Assembly (NCBI RefSeq): GCF_009208055.1
Contig: NZ_WFKI01000008.1
Coordinates: 1 to 64,000 of the forward strand
DNA from: Poseidonibacter ostreae
GTDB taxonomy: Bacteria; Campylobacterota; Campylobacteria; Campylobacterales; Arcobacteraceae
DNA: 64,000 nt
Reading direction: 5' to 3'
How positions within the stretch are numbered: the first letter of the stretch is position 1; each line of letters begins with the position of its first letter. Under the pieces are notes generated by a model. It worked only from the letters and a program-made list of their open reading frames with translations. It did not search any database and was not told the DNA's origin. The position numbers and the translations under genes were made by a program. Shown piece by piece: positions 54,182 through 61,866 of this stretch.

Positions 54182-55795
54182 TTACATATTTAATAATGTT
54201 TGCAACATTTCATCAACTGCTGTTATAATCTTTGCATTTGCTTCATAAGCTGCTTGATACTGTAGTAGATTTACCATCTCTTCATCTGTATCAACTTTCG
54301 TAAGTTCGTTATAAGTACTCTCTAGTGAATTAACTATAGATTTTTGAGAATCTAACCTAAAATTATTACTTTCAACATGAGAAGAAACACTAACTAATAA
54401 GTTTTGATAAAACTGGCTAAAAGATGTTGTATCATCACTATTTGAATCAATATTAATTTCATCACTCCATTGAATTTGAGCTAAACTTTCTAAATCATCA
54501 CTAGATAAACTTCCAATACTATTTTGTACAAAACTTAAAGTACTAATACTAGAACCTGTAAATACAGAAGTAGAAGAATTTTTATTAAATTCAGAAACTA
54601 ATGCATTTGCAAAATCATCTAAGCTACTTTTATATGATGATATTATTGAGGTAGATGTTGATAAGTTGTTTGTTAAAGATTTAATAGAACCACTTTCTAG
54701 GGATAATTCTTCATTGTATATTGATAAGAAGACTTCATCCTTTCCTTGTATTGAATTATCATTTTTTTGAATTTCAACATCATTTATAGTAATTGCTAAA
54801 TCAAATTTTGATTCTTCACCCTCTTTTGTTGAAGTAATAATTAAATTATTACTTGTATCTAAATACGCACTTAGTTCATTAAATTCACTATTATTATTTA
54901 TTTCATCAACTATTTGATTTTTAAAGTCATAATCATCACTTGTAAGATCTGGATTAGCAGTTATTGTTATACTTGTAGTATTATTTAAAGTTAATGTTAT
55001 TTCATCACTACTATTAATATTTGAATCTTCTAAACTAGTAGAGCTATAAATATCTTTTTGTGCAGTATATGTTTCATTAATACTAACTTCATGGAGATTT
55101 GTATTATTAAATATAGCACTAACTCCTGCTATTTCTAAATTGTACTTTGAGCTACTTGTATCAATTTTAAAATCTACATACTTTGATAACTCCTCTTCTA
55201 AAGCATCTCTTTTATCTAATAAATCATTATTTGAACTAGAAGAATTTTTAACAATCTTTTCATTTAAATAAACAATCTCTTCTAAAATACTATTAACACT
55301 TGAAACTTGATCTTCTAATAATGAATAAGTACTTGTTTCAATCTCATCTAATTCTTCATATAAAGAGCTAAGATTATTAACAAGAGTTTCACTTTGTGAT
55401 TCTAACTGTTCTTGATATATAGAACTATTTGGATCTGATCTTAGAGATTCTAAATCATTAAAAAAATCACTTATTGTAATAGATAAACCACTACTATCAG
55501 TTTCACTAAACATTGTTTCAATATTACTTGAGGTTAAATCTTCTTGATTATAATATTCCATTAGGCTATTTTGTTGTGTTAACTGTGTATACAAATACTC
55601 ATTTGTAGTTCTTGTTACTCCATCAAAAGAGACACCATTTCCTATATTATCTTCAAGTGAACTAATCTCTGATACATCAACTGTTCTTTTTTTATAAGCT
55701 TCAGTATTTTCATTTGCAATATTATTTGATGTAACATCAACGGCACTTCTTGCAACTGACAAGCCACTCTTTGCTGTATATAAGGAATCCATCAT
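54182..55795 (-). CDS. flgK: Flagellar hook-associated protein FlgK (HAP1)
   Basis: Joins hook to filament. MDSLYTAKSGLSVARSAVDVTSNNIANENTEAYKKR is the classical N-terminal domain (ANxxT/NIANxNT motif at about 26-32) and the C-terminal SLESTYNELTKVDTDEEM plus VNLLQYQAAYEANAKII matches the axial-protein C-terminal domain. 537 aa, low in complexity and Ser/Asp-rich in the centre. Two adjacent ATGs at 55795 and 55792 are possible. Confidence 0.92.
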   Translation of the reverse strand: MMDSLYTAKSGLSVARSAVDVTSNNIANENTEAYKKRTVDVSEISSLEDNIGNGVSFDGVTRTTNEYLYTQLTQQNSLMEYYNQEDLTSSNIETMFSETDSSGLSITISDFFNDLESLRSDPNSSIYQEQLESQSETLVNNLSSLYEELDEIETSTYSLLEDQVSSVNSILEEIVYLNEKIVKNSSSSNNDLLDKRDALEEELSKYVDFKIDTSSSKYNLEIAGVSAIFNNTNLHEVSINETYTAQKDIYSSTSLEDSNINSSDEITLTLNNTTSITITANPDLTSDDYDFKNQIVDEINNNSEFNELSAYLDTSNNLIITSTKEGEESKFDLAITINDVEIQKNDNSIQGKDEVFLSIYNEELSLESGSIKSLTNNLSTSTSIISSYKSSLDDFANALVSEFNKNSSTSVFTGSSISTLSFVQNSIGSLSSDDLESLAQIQWSDEINIDSNSDDTTSFSQFYQNLLVSVSSHVESNNFRLDSQKSIVNSLESTYNELTKVDTDEEMVNLLQYQAAYEANAKIITAVDEMLQTLLNM

Positions 55796-55804
55796 AATTT
55801 ATAC

Positions 55805-56173
55805 TTAATAAATTTTTTTTATATCTACAAAATCTATATAAGATAAAACATTATCTAATATAAATTTTTTATCAATATCATCAAAGCCTAATACTTCATG
55901 ACATACTAAATATATTTTGTTATCTTTTGTAGTTTGAATTGAAGAAACATTATATTGTTTGTTTTTATTTGAACTATTTTTTCTTCCATCTTCTATAACT
56001 CTATCTATAATATTTACAATATTTGTCATAGTAAGAAGATTCATAGACTTTTGTAGCTTAGTTAGCATATTTTCTAAATTATCAAAATTAGAAGTTTTAT
56101 GATTATGCATAAAATAACTATAACATTCAACCACCTGATTTTCAAGCTGTTTAATATCTATATTTGTTCCCAT
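55805..56173 (-). CDS. Unknown small protein between flgL and flgK, possible HAP chaperone
   Basis: A 122-aa protein with an N-terminal helical half and a more beta-like C-terminal half (YNVSSIQTTKDNKIYLVCHEVLGFDD). It is not a clear FlgN or FliS. The ATG has AAAAGGAAA upstream, and gaps to flgL (12 bases) and flgK (9 bases) show co-transcription. The position suggests an export chaperone or regulator for FlgK/FlgL; this is inference. Confidence 0.7.
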   Translation of the reverse strand: MGTNIDIKQLENQVVECYSYFMHNHKTSNFDNLENMLTKLQKSMNLLTMTNIVNIIDRVIEDGRKNSSNKNKQYNVSSIQTTKDNKIYLVCHEVLGFDDIDKKFILDNVLSYIDFVDIKKIY

Positions 56174-56185
56174 TTTATTTTCCTT

Positions 56186-57322
56186 TTAATTTATATATTT
56201 AACTAAAGATAAGTCATTTATTTTATTTATAGTTGAGTAAAGTGCTGTGTATGTATTTTCTAAAGATTGAGATTCAACAGCAAGTGCAGTTAAATCTGCA
56301 CTTTCATACTGCTCTTCTAATAAAGTATAATTGGTTAGTTTTGACTGTACACTTTGAGCATAAGATTCAATAAGATTAGTTCTTATTCCTAATTTTGAAT
56401 GTGAAGTATTTGTATTATCATAAGCTTGTTCAAATTTTTCCAAAGCACTTGATAATAAAGTACTAGCTTCACTTGAAGTAATATCATTTCCATTAGTATC
56501 TTTTTGTTTTAATGCAGCTATTAACTCATCTAAATCATCAAAATAGCTATGTTTTGATTCTAATTTTGTATCTTCTGTATTAGTTATAGAAAAAGTTCCA
56601 TCACTGTTTGTAGTTAGAGCAATAGGTGTTGATGAGGTATCACCATTTAAATATAAACCATCATATGTTCCATCATTGTCATTATCTAGAACCTTCCACT
56701 CATTACCTTCTTCATCTAAAATGATTTCATTACTCGTAAAATCTAATGTTTCACCATTTGATGCACTTGCATTTGTGTAATAAATCAATTCAATACCATT
56801 AATACCTTGAGTTGTATACTGGTTTTTTTCGACATTTACTTTCTTATTTGAATAATCACTTTCATAGCTTATTTGTCCAGTTACTTCATCTTTAATAAAA
56901 GGGGTTGTATCTGTATTATTGCCTGAGAATAGATATTCTCCATTAGTTGAGTCATTAACTAATGAAAATAAAGTATCTTTAATCTGTTCAACTTCACTTG
57001 CAATAACATTTTTATCAACACTACTAACAGTGTCATTTAAAGCTTTTATAATATCAGTGTTAACTGACTCCATTGCTGTTTTTATATCAGAAGTAGTTGT
57101 ATCACTAAAAGTATTATATGTGTTTGATAATTCAATTCTATTTTCAATTGCTGTATAAGTATTTAAATTATTTTGTATACTTAATAAATAGTCAAACTTT
57201 ATTGAGTCATCACTACCTTGTTCTAGTGCTTTATTACTACTTAATCCATAAGTTACTTTAGAACTTCTCTCATTTAGAAGTTCTAAGTTATACATAATTG
57301 TATTTATTGAGCTAACCATCAT
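56186..57322 (-). CDS. flgL: Flagellar hook-associated protein FlgL (HAP3)
   Basis: Second hook-filament junction protein. The flagellin-like N-terminal helix (SSKVTYGLSSNKALEQGSDDS) and EYLFSGNNTDTTPF are FlgL-like; the C-terminal helix (ESQSLENTYTALYSTINKINDLSL) closes the domain. Residues 213-221 read DNDNDGTYD, a calcium-loop-like D-x-D-x-DG motif. AAAAGGAATTT precedes two possible ATGs, 57322 and 57319. Confidence 0.88.
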   Translation of the reverse strand: MMVSSINTIMYNLELLNERSSKVTYGLSSNKALEQGSDDSIKFDYLLSIQNNLNTYTAIENRIELSNTYNTFSDTTTSDIKTAMESVNTDIIKALNDTVSSVDKNVIASEVEQIKDTLFSLVNDSTNGEYLFSGNNTDTTPFIKDEVTGQISYESDYSNKKVNVEKNQYTTQGINGIELIYYTNASASNGETLDFTSNEIILDEEGNEWKVLDNDNDGTYDGLYLNGDTSSTPIALTTNSDGTFSITNTEDTKLESKHSYFDDLDELIAALKQKDTNGNDITSSEASTLLSSALEKFEQAYDNTNTSHSKLGIRTNLIESYAQSVQSKLTNYTLLEEQYESADLTALAVESQSLENTYTALYSTINKINDLSLVKYIN

Positions 57323-57336
57323 AAATTCCTTTTAGA

Positions 57337-59340
57337 TTAACGTTTTAAACCGATTAATGTAGTTAATATTTCATCAGCAGTTGTTATAGATTTAGCATTA
57401 GCTTCAAAAGCTCTTTGAAAAACCATTAGATTTACTAAACTCTCACTTAAATCAGCTGTACTTAACTCTAATGTTTCACTTTCCATTTCAACACCATTGT
57501 CATTATTAATACTATAAATTGGATCACCACTTGTTGTAGTTTTTTCTAATAAATTGTCTCCAACTGCTTCTAGTCCTATATTATTATTAAATTGAGCAAT
57601 AGCAATTTGTCCAATTGCATAATCCATTCCATCTTGCGACATTGTAATTACACCATTACTATCAACAGAAAATTCTCCAAAAGAAGAGTCAGTTATACCT
57701 AAGGTATCAAGTTTTAATTGTAAAGATGACTTTGAAGCTGTTTGATCAATAGATGATACAATTTGCATAAATTCAGCATTTCCACCTGTGTTACCACTTA
57801 AATCAAGATTCATATCTTTTAAGTAAGTTTCAGTAGCACTATCATCATAAAAATTTAATGTTCCTGAAAATTCTTCACCAGCATTTACTGATTCAACAAC
57901 TAAAATTCCATTTACATCTTTTGCTTCAACTAGTAGTTGTAACTCAACATCAGAATTTATTTTTGCAATCATATCTTCCATTGCTTCATCATAAGTTGTT
58001 AATGTATTATCAGAAGTTACTGTTACTGTTCCAATAGTATAAGAAAGAGTATCACCTACTGCAAATGTAATTGCAGTATCAGAGTCATCTGCCAAAATAT
58101 CTTCTTCTTCATAAACATCTTGCTGATATCCTGCAACAGCATTTTTTAAATCATTCATAGCACTTTCAACTGCAGCTTCTCCCGTTCCTGATACTGCATC
58201 TGCAATGGTTGTTGTTGTACCAGAAGATTCATTTGTTCCTGAAACTTCACTTATATCACCTATTGTAAATGCAGTTCCAGAAATAATAGAATCTATTTTT
58301 ATAGTTCCATTTAATACGTTTGCAAGATTAGTACTTGCTTCATTTGTTATTGGATCAACTGTATATGCGTTTAATCCTGTAATATTCGATATTTCATCAG
58401 CTAAAGCTTTATATGTTGCAACTCTACTTGCTAAAACATTATACTCAGCATCAGTAACTGTACCATCTGCATCTAAATCAGCCACAACAGTACCAGCAGT
58501 CACAGCTGTATCTACTTCACTTTTGAAAGCATCACTTGCAGTTACATTTTCATAATTTTGTGTTATTTTATCACCATCAATATATACATATATTTGGTCA
58601 CCCTCTTCATCTAAAGAAGAAGATGTTCCATTAGGAAAATCTATAGTACTTATTTGTGATATTGATGGACTTGAAGTAGCATTTGGACTTATCGCAAGAT
58701 TTTCTAAAGCCATACTATAGTTTGATATTAAAGCTTCAATATCAGATATTTTTGTTGATTGTGTTTTAATCCCCGATCCAGATAAAAGTTCATCATCAGA
58801 ATTTGAACTTACAGTATAATCTGACATCTTTGCAGAATAAGTTTCAATTTTATTTGTATAATTAATAATTTGATTTCCCGCAACTTCTGTAAAAATATCA
58901 GTAAATGAATTTAAGTTAGAGTTTGTAGATTCTACATCTGATGTTGTATCAATTGCACTCAAAGCCCAACCTTGGACATCATTTCCTGAAGAATCTTGCA
59001 ATGTTCCATCATCGCCCATTCTAAAGTTTCCAGCTCTTGTATAATATAATTCGGATGTACCTGAAGTATCTGTGTTTGATACAACAAAGAAACCATCTCC
59101 ATTAAGAGCAACATCATAAGAAGAACCTGTTAAGTTTAAACTTCCTTGCGTATATTGCTTTTCTGCACTTGTTACAGAAGAACCTTTTCCTATACTATCT
59201 TGATACATTAAATCTGCAAAAGAGACTCTAGATGCTTTGTAACCTACAGTATTAACATTTGCAATATTATTTGATTCATTATCTAAAGCAGTTTGTGATG
59301 ATGATAGACCAGCTATCCCTGTCCATAATGCACTAATCAT
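57337..59340 (-). CDS. flgE: Flagellar hook protein FlgE
   Basis: Hook subunit of 667 aa. The start at 59340 gives MISALWTGIAGLSSSQTALD, the axial-protein N-terminus; AAAGGATTTAAA precedes it, while the longer frame to 59373 lacks a site. NIANVNTVGYK and GDGFFVVSN are the conserved motifs; the C-terminal LVNLMVFQRAFEANAKSI is also standard. A long central insertion (about 150-560) includes DLDADGTVTDAE, a textbook EF-hand loop (positions 58444-58479). First gene of the operon. Confidence 0.93.
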   Translation of the reverse strand: MISALWTGIAGLSSSQTALDNESNNIANVNTVGYKASRVSFADLMYQDSIGKGSSVTSAEKQYTQGSLNLTGSSYDVALNGDGFFVVSNTDTSGTSELYYTRAGNFRMGDDGTLQDSSGNDVQGWALSAIDTTSDVESTNSNLNSFTDIFTEVAGNQIINYTNKIETYSAKMSDYTVSSNSDDELLSGSGIKTQSTKISDIEALISNYSMALENLAISPNATSSPSISQISTIDFPNGTSSSLDEEGDQIYVYIDGDKITQNYENVTASDAFKSEVDTAVTAGTVVADLDADGTVTDAEYNVLASRVATYKALADEISNITGLNAYTVDPITNEASTNLANVLNGTIKIDSIISGTAFTIGDISEVSGTNESSGTTTTIADAVSGTGEAAVESAMNDLKNAVAGYQQDVYEEEDILADDSDTAITFAVGDTLSYTIGTVTVTSDNTLTTYDEAMEDMIAKINSDVELQLLVEAKDVNGILVVESVNAGEEFSGTLNFYDDSATETYLKDMNLDLSGNTGGNAEFMQIVSSIDQTASKSSLQLKLDTLGITDSSFGEFSVDSNGVITMSQDGMDYAIGQIAIAQFNNNIGLEAVGDNLLEKTTTSGDPIYSINNDNGVEMESETLELSTADLSESLVNLMVFQRAFEANAKSITTADEILTTLIGLKR

Positions 59341-59424
59341 TTTAAATCCTTTAAGTAGCATGTGATATTTCACTTATGTTAATAATAAAGGAATGATGTA
59401 AATATAGGGTATCACTTATTTAAG

Positions 59425-59473
59425 CATTTGTAAGCAATCCCTATGTTTGGTTAAAATAAAGTAACATTTGTAA
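59425..59473. promoter_or_regulatory. Repeated CATTTGTAA motifs in the flgE upstream region
   Basis: CATTTGTAA occurs at 59425-59433 and 59465-59473, 40 bases apart. The second is part of TAAAGTAACATTTGT (59457-59471), which recurs with one change (TAAAGTAACAATTGT) at 61853-61867 in front of the response-regulator gene. On the minus strand the same stretch shows GTTAC/ATTAC/GTTAC with a 9-base period. Candidate response-regulator sites for flgE. Confidence 0.4.
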
Positions 59474-59484
59474 TAAAAGTAACA

Positions 59485-60231
59485 CTAGTATATTTTACTA
59501 ATATTACTATATAAAATTGTTTCAGCTTCACTATCATACGAAGTTGCGGTATCTGAAGAATAAGCTAGTTCAGTTCCACTTTGTTTAAATGATGAGTTAC
59601 CATTACTTACTGAAGTTACCATTTGATACTTTCCTGATGAATTTTCTACAATACTTGATGTGATTCCATCAACTGCATTTATTTCAGTACTTAATTCTTG
59701 GTATGTTTTTCCATATGTAGAGAAAGTATATGTATCCCCATCACTATTTGTAAAACTTACCGTATCCTCTTCACTTGATGAATCAATACTTGTATCTTCA
59801 CTATCAACAGCAGAAAAAGTATATACATCATAGTATCCAGATATTTCATAAGCTGTTAGATAAATCTCTCCATCAACTCCCTCTACTGATGAAACTTTAT
59901 ATTGTTTAGTATTACCACTATCATCTAAATTGCCATTTTCAACTATATTACCAATTAGTGATGCAGATGAGGATAATGCTGATTGTTCAAATGAACTTTG
60001 TAGTGCCTCCATAGCAGTAACAGTAGCTATATTAGCTTCTAAAGAGGATAGTTCTAATTGTGTACTTAACATAGAACTTGAATCAACAGGATCAGTTGGA
60101 TCTTGCATAGATAATTCAGTTAGCATAAGTGTAATAAAATCATCACTCTCTAACTCATCATTGTTTACAGCAGTAGTATAAGTATTACCATATATATCTG
60201 TACTTGTTGAACTTGTAACTGTAGTTGACAT
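59485..60231 (-). CDS. flgD: Flagellar hook capping protein FlgD
   Basis: Scaffold for hook assembly. The conserved N-terminal segment is DDFITLMLTELSMQDPTDPVDSSSMLSTQLELSSLEA (about 30-66), the FlgD signature; the remainder is beta-rich and Ser/Asp-rich with SLIGNIVE (about 95-102) and ends ILYSNISKIY. The ATG has AGGAG six bases upstream, but this site can pair with an upstream CTCCTAA (see the leader feature). It lies between the two-component pair and flgE. Confidence 0.9.
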   Translation of the reverse strand: MSTTVTSSTSTDIYGNTYTTAVNNDELESDDFITLMLTELSMQDPTDPVDSSSMLSTQLELSSLEANIATVTAMEALQSSFEQSALSSSASLIGNIVENGNLDDSGNTKQYKVSSVEGVDGEIYLTAYEISGYYDVYTFSAVDSEDTSIDSSSEEDTVSFTNSDGDTYTFSTYGKTYQELSTEINAVDGITSSIVENSSGKYQMVTSVSNGNSSFKQSGTELAYSSDTATSYDSEAETILYSNISKIY

Positions 60232-60300
60232 AAGAAACTCCTAAGTTTTTAGATTTTTTCAATCTTAACAATTAGGAGTAAATAGAGGGTAAGAGTTTCT
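60232..60300 (-). promoter_or_regulatory. flgD mRNA leader with alternative stems over the ribosome binding site
   Basis: On the minus strand ACTCCTAA (60279-60272) can pair with TTAGGAGT (60244-60237), which contains the flgD ribosome binding site; AGAAACTC (60300-60293) can instead pair with GAGTTTCT (60240-60233), overlapping the same region. Inside lies a small AGATT/AATCT hairpin. The two long stems share bases and exclude each other, both near the start codon. Confidence 0.45.
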
Positions 60301-60318
60301 AACAAAAGTTAATGAAGA

Positions 60319-61128
60319 TTAAAATACGATTTGAAAGAGGTGATAATTATTTTTAAACTTATATTCAAGTTTATAGTTATGAAGTTTGATTATACTATTT
60401 GATATAAATAGACCAAGGCCTAAAACATCGTTACTTTTTTCATAGTCACGATTAAAAGCTTTATAGTAGGTATTAATATCCTTTTTAAGCTTTTTCCCTT
60501 TATTTTTTATTTCAATAGAATTCTTATCAACAATAATTTCTATTTTATCATTGGTGTTATATTTAATTGCATTATCAATTAAATTTTTTAAAGCACTTGA
60601 AAATAGCTTAAAATCAACATCAATCTTTAGGTCTTTATTTATTTTAAGATTAATATTACTATTACTACTATTTAAAAGTAACATATCTAAAGATTCATCT
60701 ATTAAATCAACAGCTCTATAACTTTTTATCTCTAACTTAATAAAGCCAGAAGTAAGTTCTTCAATTTTCGTGAATTCATTTAATAAAAACTCTAATCGAT
60801 TAAAAACACTTGATAAAACAGTCCTCTTTTTTGTATCATCAAAACTATTAGTAACAATCTTCCCTTTTGTAATAGGTGTTTTTAATTCATGCATTATATT
60901 TCGTAAAAATAGATTTCTTGAGTTTATTAACTCTTTTTCTTTTTGTATAGTTAGTACTTTTAATTTTTTTAATAAGAAAATATAAAATAGTATAAGTAAT
61001 ATATCTATTAATACTAATTCTATAAGGTAAGATACTTTAAATTGAAATAAAACAAATATATTAAGTAGAATAAAAATAAATAGATAGAAAATACTTATTT
61101 GTAAAGTAATAGAGTTCTCTTTATTCAT
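60319..61128 (-). CDS. Sensor histidine kinase (ArsS-like, minimal sensor)
   Basis: A 269-aa membrane kinase: two adjacent hydrophobic segments (about 8-27 and 32-52) with almost no periplasmic loop, then an H-box FLRNIMHELKTPITKGK (His about 81) and a HATPase domain with NLIDNAIKYN (N box) and LGLGLFISNSI (G box). With so little external domain it probably senses through the membrane or cytoplasm. It overlaps the response regulator stop by eight bases. Confidence 0.9.
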   Translation of the reverse strand: MNKENSITLQISIFYLFIFILLNIFVLFQFKVSYLIELVLIDILLILFYIFLLKKLKVLTIQKEKELINSRNLFLRNIMHELKTPITKGKIVTNSFDDTKKRTVLSSVFNRLEFLLNEFTKIEELTSGFIKLEIKSYRAVDLIDESLDMLLLNSSNSNINLKINKDLKIDVDFKLFSSALKNLIDNAIKYNTNDKIEIIVDKNSIEIKNKGKKLKKDINTYYKAFNRDYEKSNDVLGLGLFISNSIIKLHNYKLEYKFKNNYHLFQIVF

Positions 61129-61804
61129 TAATAAACTTATAACCTAGACCTCTAATTGATAAAATATATTTAGGTTTTTTTACATTTTCTTCTATTTTAC
61201 TTCGAACTCTACCTATTAATACATCTATACTTTTATAAGAACTTTCATATTTTATAGACTCTACATTTGACAATAGTTCATGTCTAGATAATACAAAACC
61301 GTTTTTCTTTATCATATATAATAGAATATAATATTCTGCATTTGTCAAATTTAATAATTCAGAATTTTTAGAAATTTCCATTTTAGATTCATTAAAAGTG
61401 AAAATCTTCTCTTTTTCAGGTTTAGTTTCTTTTATTATTTGATGATTACATCTTCTAAGAATAGATTTAATTCTATATATTAGTTCTTGCGTATCATAAG
61501 GTTTTGGCATAAAATCATCAGCGCCATAAGAAAAACATGCTATTTTATCTCCAATATAAGATCTTGCTGAAGATATTATGATAGGAATGCTATGTTTTTT
61601 ACGAATCATCTTACAAACATCAATACCATCAATATCAGGTAAAGATAAATCTAAAATCAATAAGTCATATTTTTTTTCATTTAAAGCTTTAATCCCAAGT
61701 TCGGGTCTTAGAAAGTTTGTCACTTTTATATTATATTCATTTAAGTATTCGCCTAAGATTTCAGCTAGTTCAGCATCATCTTCGATCATTAAGATATTTA
61801 TCAA
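61121..61804 (-). CDS. OmpR family response regulator
   Basis: Receiver domain (1-115) with D9/D10 acidic pair (IEDDAE), phosphoacceptor D53 (LILDLSLPDIDG) and K101 (PKPYDTQEL), followed by a winged-helix DNA-binding domain (about 130-227, SYKSIDVLIGRVRSKIEE and ILSIRGLGYKF). The start is TTG at 61804 with GGAG six bases upstream. Its promoter carries an inverted repeat and motifs shared with flgE. Adjacent flagellar genes make it a candidate flagellar regulator. Confidence 0.92.
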   Translation of the reverse strand: MINILMIEDDAELAEILGEYLNEYNIKVTNFLRPELGIKALNEKKYDLLILDLSLPDIDGIDVCKMIRKKHSIPIIISSARSYIGDKIACFSYGADDFMPKPYDTQELIYRIKSILRRCNHQIIKETKPEKEKIFTFNESKMEISKNSELLNLTNAEYYILLYMIKKNGFVLSRHELLSNVESIKYESSYKSIDVLIGRVRSKIEENVKKPKYILSIRGLGYKFINE

Positions 61805-61816
61805 TTATTACTCCTA

Positions 61817-61851
61817 GTTTACAAATAGTATTATAATATTTATTTGTAAAC
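61817..61851. promoter_or_regulatory. 11-bp inverted repeat over the response-regulator promoter
   Basis: GTTTACAAATA (61817-61827), 13-base centre, TATTTGTAAAC (61841-61851): perfect arms flanking a TATAAT (61835-61830 on the minus strand). The arms overlap the predicted start of transcription, so repressor or activator binding would directly affect it; autoregulation is likely. Confidence 0.55.
61830..61835 (-). promoter_or_regulatory. -10 box of the response-regulator gene
   Basis: TATAAT on the minus strand, 26 bases upstream of the TTG start codon, inside the inverted repeat at 61817-61851. Confidence 0.5.
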
Positions 61852-61866
61852 ATAAAGTAACAATTG

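Noticed and set aside
58205..58555. Plus-strand ORF of 116 codons opposite flgE, and similar long antisense frames (for example 40016-40330, 3992-4399)
   Set aside because: They mirror real genes in another frame, lack ribosome binding sites, and give low-complexity proteins; they are shadows of the low-GC coding sequence.
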